A DNA stretch of 64,000 bases from Verminephrobacter eiseniae EF01-2 (GCF_000015565.1 NC_008786.1:3832501-3896500); one strand, 5' to 3'; shown: positions 35,207-44,747, numbered from the stretch's first letter. Made by a program: numbers and translations. The notes: generated by a model from the letters alone, not told the origin.

Positions 35207-36189
35207 CACTGCCCGCCCACGCCGATGACGGGCAGCAACTGGCTGTACATCTTCTGGTTGGCCGCGAGGCTGGCGCGAAATTCATCGGGTGCCTGCCAGG
35301 ATGCAAAGGCGTTGGCGCGCACGAAGACTTCCTGGATGCCCTTGTGTTGCAGGGCCGTGCGCAGCGCGGCAGAAAGCCGCGCCAGCACATCCTTTGGCGT
35401 GCCCTTGGGGGCAAGCAATCCCCAGCCTGAACCTGCCGGAATGGTGACGCTGAAACCGGTCTCGGCCAGCGTCGGGACATTCGGCAACTCCGGATGGCGT
35501 TGGCGGTAGATGGTGGCCAGCGGCACTACGCGACCGGCCTTGGCCATCGGGGTGACGGCGCCGTCGATGATGAAGTCGATCGCGCCGGCCACCAGCGCAT
35601 TGACCGCGTCCATGGAACCACGAAAGGGCACATGCAGCACCGAGATGCCGGTGTCCAGCGCCAGCGTCGCGCCATACACATGCCCTGCCGACGCCTCGCC
35701 GGCGGAGCCGAAGGACAGCTTTCCCGGGTTCTTTTTTGCGTGCTCGACGAACTGCGCCAAGTTCTTGACAGGCAAAGATTCGCGCACTGCGATGACGGCC
35801 AGGTACTCGGCCACGCCACCTATGAAATCGAAACTGTCCGCCGAGTAGCCGAGCTTGCGGATATTGGGCAGCAGTGTGAAGCTCGAAGCAGCACCGAACA
35901 ACAGCGTGTAGCCGTCAGGCGCCGCCTTGGCGACAAACTCGGTGCCGATCTGCGTGGTCGCCCCGGGCTTGTTGTCGACGATGATCGACGCATTCCCGCC
36001 CAACGCCTTGACCAGGCGGTCGGCCACGAGCCGGCCCAGGATGTCGGAAGAGCCGCCGGGAGGATAAGGCACCACCATGTGGATCGGATGCGCAGGCCAC
36101 GCATCCTGCGCCCTGGCAGGCCCACTGATGAGCCACGGCGCCAGCAGAGCCAACGGCGCCAACAGGCGCATTCGGTGTGGTTCTTCCAT
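35206..36189 (-). CDS. Bug-type periplasmic solute-binding receptor
   Basis: The 327-residue protein has a signal peptide (MRLLAPLALLAPWLISGPARA) and Bug motifs PIHMVVPYPPGGSSDILGR, SIIVDNKPGATTQIGTEFVA and ISVLHVPFRGSMDAVNALV. It is the first gene of the leftward acid-use cluster. The start at 36189 gives a short N-region before the signal peptide; a start at 36171 is also possible. It has no TctA/TctB partner in the window. Confidence 0.9.
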   Translation of the reverse strand: MEEPHRMRLLAPLALLAPWLISGPARAQDAWPAHPIHMVVPYPPGGSSDILGRLVADRLVKALGGNASIIVDNKPGATTQIGTEFVAKAAPDGYTLLFGAASSFTLLPNIRKLGYSADSFDFIGGVAEYLAVIAVRESLPVKNLAQFVEHAKKNPGKLSFGSAGEASAGHVYGATLALDTGISVLHVPFRGSMDAVNALVAGAIDFIIDGAVTPMAKAGRVVPLATIYRQRHPELPNVPTLAETGFSVTIPAGSGWGLLAPKGTPKDVLARLSAALRTALQHKGIQEVFVRANAFASWQAPDEFRASLAANQKMYSQLLPVIGVGGQ

Positions 36190-36451
36190 CTTTCTGTCCC
36201 CTGTAGAAATCCGCACGCTACGCCTCGTTGCGCATTTTTCATCCATTCATCGGGCGTGGGGGTCGAGCGGCCGGTCTGGTTCGATGTTAACCAGCGCCGT
36301 CCACTTGGCGACGCGGGATAACCCCGGTGGTGGCGCGCATCTGTCCTTGCGGGGCGGTGGCCCGTCTTCCAAGCCGCTGCCGGCTGTGATAGAACAGGCC
36401 GTCAGCGCATGGTATTCAAGTACAGTTTGCTACATATTCAATAGCATCATC

Positions 36452-37297
36452 ATGGAGCGCAGAAAGTTCCTGGCCTGGTGGGCGCTCGCCGCGCTGCCCG
36501 TTCGGGCGGCCGATGCCCCGGCCCTGCTGCTGGCCAATGTGTACCGGCCCGGCCTGCCGCTGGCCGACTACTGGGTGAGCGAAAAGTATGACGGCGTGCG
36601 CGGCTACTGGGACGGTCGCGCGCTGCGCACCCGCAGCGGTGAAACCGTGGCGGCACCTGCCTGGTTCACGGCCGGTTGGCCCGGCACGGCGCTGGATGGC
36701 GAACTGTGGGCCGGGCGCGGACGGTTTGGCCATGCGCAGTCGACCACGCGGCAGCAGCAGGCCGATGACAACGCATGGCGCTCCATGCGGTTCATGGTGT
36801 TTGACCTGCCCCGGCATGGGGGCAGGTTCGATCAGAGGCTCCCGGCGCTCAAGGCCCTGGTCGCAAGCATCGGGCAGCCCTGGGTGCAGGCCGTGCCGCA
36901 ACAGCGCGTCGCCACCGATGCCGCGCTGCAGGCATTGCTGCAACGCACGGTGCGCGCCGGCGGCGAGGGCCTGATGCTGCACCGGGGCGCTTCGCTGTAC
37001 CAATCAGGCCGCAACGATGATCTGCTCAAGCTCAAGACGCATGAAGACGCCGAGGCCCGCGTGCTCGCCCACCTGCCTGGCAAGGGCCGCCATGCCGGGC
37101 GCCTGGGGGCGCTGCTGGTGGCCATGCCCTCGGGCCAGCGCTTCAAGCTGGGGTCGGGTTTCAGCGATGCGCAGCGGGCCGATCCGCCACCGGTGGGCAG
37201 TTGGGTCACCTACCGGTTTCGCGGCCTGCATGAAAGCGGCCTGCCGCGCTTTGCCAGCTTTGTGCGAGTGCGGGAAGACATGCCGCCCGACCGCTGA
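36452..37297 (+). CDS. Exported ATP-dependent DNA ligase (LigE-like minimal ligase)
   Basis: The 281-residue protein has a signal peptide (RKFLAWWALAALPVRAADA) followed by a minimal ATP-dependent DNA ligase: adenylation motif SEKYDGVRGYWDG with the nucleotidyl lysine, LDGELWAG (motif III), RAGGEGLMLHRG (motif IV), LLKLKTHEDAEARVL (motif V) and an OB-fold ending VTYRFRGLHESGLPRF. Periplasmic ligases of this type (LigE/Lig B-like) seal nicked DNA outside the cytoplasm and have been linked to DNA uptake and biofilm. The gene stands alone between divergent and convergent neighbours. Confidence 0.9.
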   Translation: MERRKFLAWWALAALPVRAADAPALLLANVYRPGLPLADYWVSEKYDGVRGYWDGRALRTRSGETVAAPAWFTAGWPGTALDGELWAGRGRFGHAQSTTRQQQADDNAWRSMRFMVFDLPRHGGRFDQRLPALKALVASIGQPWVQAVPQQRVATDAALQALLQRTVRAGGEGLMLHRGASLYQSGRNDDLLKLKTHEDAEARVLAHLPGKGRHAGRLGALLVAMPSGQRFKLGSGFSDAQRADPPPVGSWVTYRFRGLHESGLPRFASFVRVREDMPPDR

Positions 37298-37369
37298 TCA
37301 GGACGCCTTGCGGGCAGCCGCTGCACGGGATGCCCGGTGACCGTGGGGCCGGCGCCGCAGTGTCAGTGT

Positions 37370-39688
37370 CTATGGGTGGCGCGGCCCGCCAGCGCGTCGT
37401 GCGTCCACACCATTGGCCACGCAGTCGGCGTAGTAGCGTATCCGGCCATTGTCGTCTTCCACCTCCACCAGGCCGTGGATGTCGGTCTCGAAGCCTGGGC
37501 ACAGATTGGCGAATTCGCGGGCGAACTTGAGGTAGTCGACGATCTTTTTGTTGAACACCTCGCCCGGGATCAGCAGCGGGATGCCCGGTGGGTACGGTGT
37601 GACCAGGCCCACGGTGATGCGGCCTTCGAGCTGGTCGATCTCCACGCGCTCGGTCCTGCGGTGCGCAATGTGCGCGTAGGCGTCCGAGGGCTTCAGCGCG
37701 GGCCGGAGGTCCGACAGATACATCTCGGTCGTCAGCCGCGCGATGTCGTACCTGGCGTACATCTCGTGCACATGCTGGCACAAGTCCTTCAAGCCCATGC
37801 GCTCGTAGCGCCGGTGCTGCTGGCAGAACTCGGGCAGGATGCGCCACATCGGCTGGTTCTTGCCGTAGTCGTCCTTGAACTGCTGCAATGCCGTCAGCAG
37901 CGTGTTCCAGCGGCCCTTGGTGATGCCGATGGTGAACATGATGAAAAAGCTGTACAGCCCGGTCTTTTCCACCACCACGCCATGCTCGGCCAAGTACTTG
38001 GTGACGATGGAGGCCGGAATGCCGGTCTGGTCGAACTTGCCATCGAGGCGCAGGCCCGGCGTGACGATGGTCGATTTGATCGGGTCAAGCATGTTGAAGC
38101 CGTCGGCCAACTGGCCAAAGCCATGCCACTTGCTGCCGGTCTTGCGGCTCTTGCTGTCGCTGCGGATGATCCAGTCATCGGCCCGGCCTATGCCTTCCTC
38201 GACCAGTTTGTCCGGCCCCCAGACCTTGAACCACCAGTCGTTCTTGCCGAACTCCTCTGCCACCTGGCGCATCGCGCGGCGAAAGTCCAGCGCTTCGAGG
38301 ATGCTCTCTTCCACCAGCGCAGTGCCGCCGGGCGGCTCCATCATCGCGGCGGCCACATCGCAACTGGCAATGATGCTGTATTGCGGACTGGTGCTGGTGT
38401 GCATCAGATAGGCTTCGTTGAACAGGTGGCGGTCGAGCTTGGCGGTCTGCGAATCCTGCACCAGCACATGGCTGGCCTGGCTGATCCCGGCCAGCAGCTT
38501 GTGGATCGATTGGGTGGCATAGGTCACCGAATACCGGGGGCGCATGCGCTTCTTGCCCATCGCGTGGTAGCTGCCATAAAACGGATGGAATGCGGCGTGC
38601 GGCAGCCAGGCTTCGTCGAAATGCAGGTTGTCGACATAGCCATCGAGCATGCCCTTGATGGCCTCGGTGTTGTAGAGCACGCCGTCGTAGGTCGACTGTG
38701 TGAGCGTCAGCACGCGCGGCTTGACCTTGCCGGCGTCCACCCCCTGGAGCAGCGGGTTGGCCTCGATCTTGGCCTGAATCGTCGCCGGCTCGAACTCGCT
38801 TTTCGGAATCGGGCCGATGATGCCAAAGTGGTTGCGCGTGGGCTTCATGAACACCGGCACCGCGCCGGTCATGATGATGCAATGCAAGATCGACTTGTGG
38901 CAGTTGCGATCGACCACCACCACATCACCGGGCGCCACGGTATGGTGCCAGACCATCTTGTTGCTGGTGGACGTGCCATTGGTCACGAAAAAGCAGTGGT
39001 CGGCATTGAAGATGCGCGCCGCGTTGCGCTCGCTCGCGCCAATGGCGCCGTTGTGATCGAGCAGTTGGCCGAGTTCTTCCACCGCGTTGCAGACATCGGC
39101 GCGCAGCATGTTCTCGCCGTAGAACTGGTGGTACATCTGGCCCACAGGGCTTTTGAGGAAAGCCACGCCGCCGGAATGACCCGGGCAATGCCAACTGTAC
39201 GAGCCGTCTTCGGCGTAATCCAGCAGCGCCTTGAAAAACGGCGGCTGCACGCTCTCCAGATAGCTCTTGGCCTCGCGGATGATGTGGCGCGCAACGAACT
39301 CGGGCGTGTCCTCGAACATGTGGATGAAGCCGTGCAACTCGCGCAGGATATCGTTGGGCAGATGGCGACTGGTCTTGGTCTCGCCGTGCACATAAATCGG
39401 AACCTCGGCGTTCTTGCGGCGCACCTCACCGATGAAGTTGCGCAGGCTCAGCACGATCGGGTCAAGCCCCCCGCCCAGCGTGAACTCCTCATCGTCGATC
39501 GACAAGATGAAAGCGCTGGCGCGGCTTTGCTGCTGCGCAAACTGCGACAGATCACCATAGCTGGTGACCCCGACCACCTCGAAGCCCTCGGCCTCTATGG
39601 CCTGTGCCAGCGCACGGATGCCCAGGCCCGAGGTATTCTCGGAACGGTAGTCTTCATCGATGATGATGATGGGAAAGCGAAATTTCAT
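37370..39688 (-). CDS. Orn/Lys/Arg decarboxylase, PLP-dependent
   Basis: The 772-residue protein is a fold-I decarboxylase with an N-terminal response-regulator-like wing (PIIIIDEDYRSENTSGLG), the core motif HCPGHSGGVAFLKSPVG, the PLP lysine in YATQSIHKLLAGISQ at about residue 390 and VEKTGLYSFFIMFTIG near the C-terminal domain. Length and the FFVTNGTSTSNKMVWH segment fit arginine/lysine/ornithine decarboxylases, with arginine the likeliest substrate given similarity to the AdiA-like group; this is not certain. Decarboxylation yields the amine for polyamine synthesis or acid resistance. The ATG at 39688 gives the usual start; the frame is open further upstream. Confidence 0.93.
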   Translation of the reverse strand: MKFRFPIIIIDEDYRSENTSGLGIRALAQAIEAEGFEVVGVTSYGDLSQFAQQQSRASAFILSIDDEEFTLGGGLDPIVLSLRNFIGEVRRKNAEVPIYVHGETKTSRHLPNDILRELHGFIHMFEDTPEFVARHIIREAKSYLESVQPPFFKALLDYAEDGSYSWHCPGHSGGVAFLKSPVGQMYHQFYGENMLRADVCNAVEELGQLLDHNGAIGASERNAARIFNADHCFFVTNGTSTSNKMVWHHTVAPGDVVVVDRNCHKSILHCIIMTGAVPVFMKPTRNHFGIIGPIPKSEFEPATIQAKIEANPLLQGVDAGKVKPRVLTLTQSTYDGVLYNTEAIKGMLDGYVDNLHFDEAWLPHAAFHPFYGSYHAMGKKRMRPRYSVTYATQSIHKLLAGISQASHVLVQDSQTAKLDRHLFNEAYLMHTSTSPQYSIIASCDVAAAMMEPPGGTALVEESILEALDFRRAMRQVAEEFGKNDWWFKVWGPDKLVEEGIGRADDWIIRSDSKSRKTGSKWHGFGQLADGFNMLDPIKSTIVTPGLRLDGKFDQTGIPASIVTKYLAEHGVVVEKTGLYSFFIMFTIGITKGRWNTLLTALQQFKDDYGKNQPMWRILPEFCQQHRRYERMGLKDLCQHVHEMYARYDIARLTTEMYLSDLRPALKPSDAYAHIAHRRTERVEIDQLEGRITVGLVTPYPPGIPLLIPGEVFNKKIVDYLKFAREFANLCPGFETDIHGLVEVEDDNGRIRYYADCVANGVDARRAGGPRHP

Positions 39689-39853
39689 GCGCCGCCTTTG
39701 TGCAACCGTGCCCTGCCCGGCAAAAACCGCAAATAGCCGCGAAGTGTAAGGAAATAACGCCGACCGGCCTGTAAACTGCAATCCTTTTGCGCCGGGATGT
39801 GGTGTGCCCAACACAGCCACCCAACCCGCGCACCGACAAACAGGAAAAGCGTC

Positions 39854-40279
39854 ATGCAGGACTCCTCCATCTGGTGGCTTGTAGCAGGGGCTGCGATCGT
39901 GGCCGAACTGCTCACGGGCACGTTCTATCTGCTGATGATGACCCTGGGTCTGGTCGCTGCCGCCATTGCCGCGCACCTGGGCCTGCCGGTGGCGCTGCAA
40001 ATGGTCACGGCGGCCAGCGTCGGCGGCGGCGCCGTGTTTGCCTGCTACTACCTGAAGAAAAAACGCCCGGGCGACCCCTCAGCGCACGCCGACTGCAGTG
40101 TGAACCTGGATATCGGCGAGACCATCCTGATCGACCGCTGGGGCGCCGATGGCACCGCCACCGTCAAGTACCGTGGCGCCCAATGGACCGCCATCCATCG
40201 CCCCGGTGTCACGCCATGCGCCGGAACGCACCGCGTCGCGGAACTGGTGGGCAACCGCCTGCTGGTGGACCCACTGTAA
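39854..40279 (+). CDS. NfeD-family membrane protein
   Basis: The 141-residue protein has two to three N-terminal membrane spans (WWLVAGAAIVAELLTGTFYL and MMTLGLVAAAIAAHLGLPV) and a C-terminal OB-fold (GETILIDRWGADGTATVKYR, ending AELVGNRLLVDPL). NfeD proteins work with stomatin-like proteins, which this gene precedes by 27 bp. The pair is thought to organise membrane microdomains or assist membrane protein quality control. Confidence 0.9.
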   Translation: MQDSSIWWLVAGAAIVAELLTGTFYLLMMTLGLVAAAIAAHLGLPVALQMVTAASVGGGAVFACYYLKKKRPGDPSAHADCSVNLDIGETILIDRWGADGTATVKYRGAQWTAIHRPGVTPCAGTHRVAELVGNRLLVDPL

Positions 40280-40306
40280 TCACTCACCCTGAAAGAGAGA
40301 CCACCC

Positions 40307-41227
40307 ATGGAAGTCGCCATCGTCATCCTGATCATTGCCGCGATCTTCATCGCCCGTTCCGTCAAGGTCGTTCCCCAACAAAACGCCTGGGTCAGGGAAC
40401 GCCTGGGCAAATACGCCGGCACCCTCACGCCGGGCCTGAACTTCCTGGTGCCCTTCATCGACAAGGTAGCCTACAGACACAGCCTCAAGGAAATCCCGCT
40501 CGATGTGCCCAGCCAAGTCTGCATCACACGCGACAACACCCAGTTGCAGGTCGATGGCATCTTGTACTTCCAGGTCACCGACCCGATGCGCGCCAGTTAC
40601 GGCTCGTCCAACTACATCATGGCCGTGACCCAGTTGGCGCAAACCTCGCTGCGCTCGGTCATCGGCAAGCTGGAACTGGACAAGACCTTTGAAGAACGCG
40701 ACATCATCAACGCCCAGGTGGTGCAAGCCATCGACGAGGCGGCGCTGAACTGGGGCGTGAAGGTGCTGCGCTACGAAATCAAGGACCTGACCCCGCCGAA
40801 GGAAATCCTGCACGCGATGCAGCAGCAAATCACCGCCGAGCGCGAAAAGCGCGCGCTGATTGCCGCATCCGAAGGCCGCCGCCAGGAGCAAATCAACATC
40901 GCCACAGGCGAGCGCGAGGCATTCATCGCCCGCTCCGAAGGCGAGAAACAGGCCGTCATCAACAAGGCGCAAGGCGAAGCCGAATTCATCAAAGCCGTCG
41001 CCGAAGCCACGGCACAGGGCATCGAACGTGTAGCCAGCGCGATACGCCTGCCAGGCGGCGAACAGGCAGTCCAACTCAAGGTGGCCGAAAAGGCCGTCGC
41101 CGCCTACAGCCAGGTGGCATCGGATGCCAACACCACCCTGATCGTGCCGAGCAACATGACCGAGGTATCGGCACTGATAGGCTCGGCGATGAAGATGCTC
41201 CAGGCCACGACGACCAAGGCCGGGTAG
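40307..41227 (+). CDS. qmcA: SPFH/stomatin-like membrane protein (QmcA-type)
   Basis: The 306-residue protein has one N-terminal span (VAIVILIIAAIFIARSVKVV), then the SPFH domain (VPQQNAWVRERLGKYAGTL, LDVPSQVCITRDNTQLQVDG) and a long charged coiled-coil (AEREKRALIAASEGRRQEQ and EGEKQAVINKAQGEAEFIK). QmcA-like proteins form large membrane-bound rings. Spacing and order with nfeD are the usual ones. Confidence 0.93.
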   Translation: MEVAIVILIIAAIFIARSVKVVPQQNAWVRERLGKYAGTLTPGLNFLVPFIDKVAYRHSLKEIPLDVPSQVCITRDNTQLQVDGILYFQVTDPMRASYGSSNYIMAVTQLAQTSLRSVIGKLELDKTFEERDIINAQVVQAIDEAALNWGVKVLRYEIKDLTPPKEILHAMQQQITAEREKRALIAASEGRRQEQINIATGEREAFIARSEGEKQAVINKAQGEAEFIKAVAEATAQGIERVASAIRLPGGEQAVQLKVAEKAVAAYSQVASDANTTLIVPSNMTEVSALIGSAMKMLQATTTKAG

Positions 41228-41241
41228 GCGACGGGCCACAG

Positions 41242-41257
41242 AAAACCGGGGGTTTTT
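41242..41257 (+). terminator. Weak rho-independent terminator candidate after qmcA
   Basis: AAAACC, a GGG loop and GGTTTTT lie 15 bp after the qmcA stop. The stem is short and only partly GC, so it is a weak candidate. Confidence 0.35.
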
Positions 41258-41321
41258 CCGGCTTGAATGACCCAAACCTGCCCGGACGGACTCTTGCCCT
41301 GTGGCTACAATGGCGGGCTTC

Positions 41322-41416
<95 letters not shown>

Positions 41417-41480
41417 ATTCCGCCAAGCCCCGGGAAATCCCCGCCGCAGATCGTTCAGGGATGAAGTGGCCGGCTGCGGC

Positions 41481-42395
41481 TCACAGGGTCGCGGCCACGG
41501 CTTCCAGTTGCTTGAGTTGACGAACCAGCCGCGCGACGAAGGTCTGGGCGACGTGCGGCAGGGCGCGGTGGCTCGGCAGCAAAATGCCGACCTGCAGCGC
41601 GTTCAGTTCCGCGATGTCGAACGGTCGCCAGACGACATCACCGCGCCGCAGTTCTTCGATGAAGGCGATCTTCGAGAAGAACGAGATGCCCTTGCCGGCG
41701 ATGATCAGCCGCTTGACCATCGTCGTCCAATTGCAGGTCACGACCGGCTCCAGTTCGTCCCAGAACTGGGCGAACTCGCGTGACATCGATCTGTCGATCG
41801 GCGGCTGGCCGAGCGAGCGCAGGAACGGTTGCCGCGCGCAGTCGGCCAGGCTGACCGCAGCCTTTGCCGCCAGCGGGTGACCGGCCGCCATCACCACGCC
41901 GGTCGGCAGCGCTGCCAGGGCCACCGTTTCGATGCCGGCCGGCAGCCGGCCGACAAAGGTCATCCCGATATCGAAGCGTCCGGACTGCAACTGCGGCAGC
42001 ACTTCCATCGGGCCGAACGAGGCGACCGTGTACGTCACCGCCGGGTAGACCTGCGAGAACTCCTCGATCGATGCCGGCAGAAAGTCCACGAAGAGCGAAT
42101 CCATCGACGCGAGCTTCACATGACCGGTGCGCTCGCCCTTGAGCGCATCGAGTTCGCTGCGCATGACCTGAAAATCATGCAGGGTCGATTGCACATGCCT
42201 GAGCAGCCGCTCGCCCGCAGCGTTCAGGCGCATGCCGTTCGGCATCCGATCGAACAGTTCGCCGCCGAGTTCGTCCTCGATCTTCAGGATCTGCCGGTTG
42301 ACCGCACTCGCGGCGACGTACAGGTTCTCGGACGCCTTGCGCACCGAGCCGCAACGGGCCACCTCGACGAAGTATTTCAGGACGCTGGCGTGCAT
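41481..42395 (-). CDS. LysR-family regulator at the end of a catabolic operon
   Basis: The 304-residue protein has the LysR helix-turn-helix (VLKYFVEVARCGSVRKASE, LYVAASAVNRQILKIEDELG) and the effector domain from about residue 90 (GHVKLASMDSLFVDFLPASI). It is the last gene of the leftward operon starting with the ABC receptor, 30 bp after the ferredoxin gene. It probably regulates the operon that contains it, an arrangement giving feedback. The effector is unknown. Confidence 0.92.
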   Translation of the reverse strand: MHASVLKYFVEVARCGSVRKASENLYVAASAVNRQILKIEDELGGELFDRMPNGMRLNAAGERLLRHVQSTLHDFQVMRSELDALKGERTGHVKLASMDSLFVDFLPASIEEFSQVYPAVTYTVASFGPMEVLPQLQSGRFDIGMTFVGRLPAGIETVALAALPTGVVMAAGHPLAAKAAVSLADCARQPFLRSLGQPPIDRSMSREFAQFWDELEPVVTCNWTTMVKRLIIAGKGISFFSKIAFIEELRRGDVVWRPFDIAELNALQVGILLPSHRALPHVAQTFVARLVRQLKQLEAVAATL

Positions 42396-42425
42396 GGGCA
42401 GGACGATCCGGTGCTCGGGTAACGC

Positions 42426-42767
42426 TCACCCGCCGGATGCACCTTGCGCCGGCCAGGCAGCAACGACCGGATGATCGCAGGTTACGGCGCCCACGTCGGC
42501 GGCACCGCCCGGCGAGCCCAGGGCACTGACTTGCGCCCCGAAGAACTCACGGTTGATCGCCAGGAACGGCCGCAGCGGCGCCGGCAAGCGGTGATCCTCG
42601 TAAATGGCCTGGGTCGGACAGGCCGGCTCGCAGACCCCACAGTCGATGCACTCGTCCGGGTGGATATACAGCGTGCGCCCGCCGGTGTAGATGCAATCGA
42701 CCGGACAGCACTGCACGCAGGCGCCGTCCTTGACATCGATGCAGCCAGTGGTGATGACGTAGGCCAC
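42426..42767 (-). CDS. Ferredoxin with two iron-sulfur clusters (FdxA-like)
   Basis: The 113-residue protein has CIDVKDGACVQCCPVDC and CIDCGVCEPACPTQAI, the cysteine patterns of a seven- or eight-iron bacterial ferredoxin. The C-terminal part is alanine- and glycine-rich and lacks the usual FdxA helix pattern beyond residue 80. The GTG at 42767 is the start, with GGAG seven bases before it. In this operon it may carry electrons for the FAD oxidoreductase encoded three genes upstream. Confidence 0.9.
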   Translation of the reverse strand: MAYVITTGCIDVKDGACVQCCPVDCIYTGGRTLYIHPDECIDCGVCEPACPTQAIYEDHRLPAPLRPFLAINREFFGAQVSALGSPGGAADVGAVTCDHPVVAAWPAQGASGG

Positions 42768-42777
42768 GACGCGCTCC

Positions 42778-43551
42778 TCAGCGCCCTTGCCACTGCGGCT
42801 TGCGCTTTTGCTGGAACGCGAGCACGCCCTCGTCGGCGTCCTGCGATTGCAGGGCTGCCACCAGCGCGGGCAGGCGCACCGCCTGGGCCTGCGCCGGCGA
42901 CAACGTGGCCGTCTGCCGCACGACCTGCTTGATCGCCTTCAGCGACAGCGGGGCACAGGCCAGGATCGCCGCGCTCCAGCGCCCGACCGCAGCGTCGAGT
43001 CCGGCGCGCGGCACGACCTCGTTGACCAGGCCGAGTTCGAGCGCGCGCTGCGCGTTGATGCGTTGTCCGGTGAACATCATTCCCATCGCCTGGCGAAACG
43101 GAATCTGGCGCTGCAACAGCGTCATGCCGCCATCGAGTGGCATGCGCCCGAGCAGTGCCTCGGGCAAGCCGAAGCTCGCCTCCTCGCAGGCCACGGCGAT
43201 GTCGCAGCCAAGCACCATCTCGAAGCCGCCGCCGAGCGCCAAGCCGTTGACACGGGCGATCACCGGCACGTTCAGCGTCTCGCGCAACGCAATGCCGCCA
43301 AAGCCGCCGGGGCGCGCCGTGGCCCAGTAGTCGAGGCCCTTGACCGAGGGGTTCTTCAGGTCTGCGCCAACGCAGAACGCACGCTCGCCGGCGCCGGTGA
43401 GCACCACCAGGCGCACGCCGTCGTCGGCTTCCAGTGCGCTCCAGATGCGCTGCAACTCGGCCTCGGTCGCAAGGTCGATCGCGTTCATCACCTGCGGGCG
43501 ATCGATCGTGACGGTGGCGACATGCCCGGCGAGTTCCAGACGCGCGCTCAC
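42778..43551 (-). CDS. Enoyl-CoA hydratase/isomerase family protein
   Basis: The 257-residue crotonase-fold protein has AFCVGADLKNPSVKG and VIARVNGLALGGGFEMVLG, the CoA and oxyanion-hole segments, and EASFGLPEALLGRMPLDGG with the catalytic-glutamate region. The GTG at 43551 overlaps the CoA-transferase stop (GTGA), so the two are co-translated. It would hydrate an unsaturated acyl-CoA made by the CoA transferase. Confidence 0.92.
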   Translation of the reverse strand: MSARLELAGHVATVTIDRPQVMNAIDLATEAELQRIWSALEADDGVRLVVLTGAGERAFCVGADLKNPSVKGLDYWATARPGGFGGIALRETLNVPVIARVNGLALGGGFEMVLGCDIAVACEEASFGLPEALLGRMPLDGGMTLLQRQIPFRQAMGMMFTGQRINAQRALELGLVNEVVPRAGLDAAVGRWSAAILACAPLSLKAIKQVVRQTATLSPAQAQAVRLPALVAALQSQDADEGVLAFQQKRKPQWQGR

Positions 43552-44747
43552 GACGCGACTCCTTGAACGAGGCGGCGCGCCTGGGCCAGCACCTCGGCGG
43601 TGTGCTGCCCCAGGCGCGGCGGCCCGCAGCGCAAGCCGGCCTGCACCCCCGACAGCCCGATCGGGCTGGCGACGAAGCGCAGCGCCCGCCCGCCCGCATC
43701 GCGGCCCTCGATGATCATGTCGTTGTGCAGCGTCTGCGGGTCGGCCAACGCCTCGCGCATATCACGCACCGGCGCCGAAAGCAGGTCCTGCTCCTCAAGC
43801 CGGGCCAGCCAGTGCTCGCGCGTGTCGCTGGCGAAGCGCTCGCGCAGCAGCCGGTGCAGTTCGGCCTTGTGCTCGAACTGCTGCGCGAGCGAATCGAAGC
43901 GGGCATCGAGCGATAGATCGGGCAGGCCGAGCGCGGTGCAGATGTCGCGCAGCGGATGGGTCTTGAACGCGCCGACCAGCACCAGCGCGCCGGTCTTGGT
44001 CTCGAACACGCCCGACAGCGGCATCGCCGCCCAGTTGACCTCCGAGTCGGCCATCATGATCATGGCTGCCTCCTGCATCTGCATCGCCAGCATCGAGTTG
44101 TACAGCGACACGCTGACCTTCTGGCCGACGCCGGTGCGCCCGCGTTGCAGCAGCGCGAACAAGATGCCCTGCACCATGTGCATGCCCGCAGCGTAGTCGG
44201 CCAGCGCGGTCGGGTAGATCGACAGCGGCAACTCGGCGTCGGCGCGGCGCGCCATCACGCCGCTCAGCGCCTGGGCCAGAACGTCCTGACCGCCCTTGTG
44301 CGCATAGGGGCCGGTCTCGCCGAAGCCGGTGCCGACCGCGTAGATGATGCGCGGGTTGATGCGCCGGCAGTCTTCGTAGCCGAGGCCGAGCCGCTCCATC
44401 ACGCCGGCGCGGAAATTGTTGGCCACCACGTCGGCGTCGGCGATCAGGGCCTTGACCAGCGCCATCTGCGCAGCGTCGCGCAGATCGATCTCGACGCTGC
44501 GCTTGTTGCGGTTCAGGCTACAGAAGATCGGGTTGTCCTGGCCCGCAACCGGCCCGAAGGTCGAGCGGCTCAGGTCGCCCGCGCCCTGGCGTTCGATCTT
44601 GATCACGTCGGCACCATGATCGGCGAGCATCTGCGTGCACACCGGCCCCATCATGACCTGGGTGAAGTCGATCACGCGCACGCCGTCGAGCGGCAGTCCG
44701 CTGGTGATGGTGGCGGCTGCGGCTGCGGCTGCGGCTGCGGCGTTCAT
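43548..44747 (-). CDS. CaiB/BaiF-type (class III) CoA transferase
   Basis: The 399-residue protein shows the family start GVRVIDFTQVMMGPVCTQML and the active-site segment EIDLRDAAQMALVKAL, with Asp at the expected position in LIADADVVANNFRAGVMERL. It moves CoA between acids. The N-terminus begins with 11 alanines encoded by a GCCGCA repeat before the conserved region, an unusual feature. It overlaps both neighbours by four bases. The long open frame running upstream through the next three genes is an artefact of GC content. Confidence 0.92.
   Translation of the reverse strand: MNAAAAAAAAAATITSGLPLDGVRVIDFTQVMMGPVCTQMLADHGADVIKIERQGAGDLSRSTFGPVAGQDNPIFCSLNRNKRSVEIDLRDAAQMALVKALIADADVVANNFRAGVMERLGLGYEDCRRINPRIIYAVGTGFGETGPYAHKGGQDVLAQALSGVMARRADAELPLSIYPTALADYAAGMHMVQGILFALLQRGRTGVGQKVSVSLYNSMLAMQMQEAAMIMMADSEVNWAAMPLSGVFETKTGALVLVGAFKTHPLRDICTALGLPDLSLDARFDSLAQQFEHKAELHRLLRERFASDTREHWLARLEEQDLLSAPVRDMREALADPQTLHNDMIIEGRDAGGRALRFVASPIGLSGVQAGLRCGPPRLGQHTAEVLAQARRLVQGVAS
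44712..44741. repeat. 6-bp repeat encoding the polyalanine start of the CoA transferase
   Basis: About four to five GGCTGC units follow the CoA-transferase start codon (read on the minus strand as alanine codons). The unit length keeps the frame, so copy changes would lengthen or shorten the leader without breaking the gene. Confidence 0.85.

Noticed and set aside
33029..35509. 826-residue open frame on the plus strand
   Set aside because: It lies opposite the acyl-CoA synthetase gene, has the histidine/arginine/glutamine-rich composition of an antisense GC frame and no recognisable domain.
37337..39736. 799-residue open frame on the plus strand
   Set aside because: It is the mirror of the decarboxylase gene, whose PLP motifs are clear on the minus strand; the plus frame has no family pattern.
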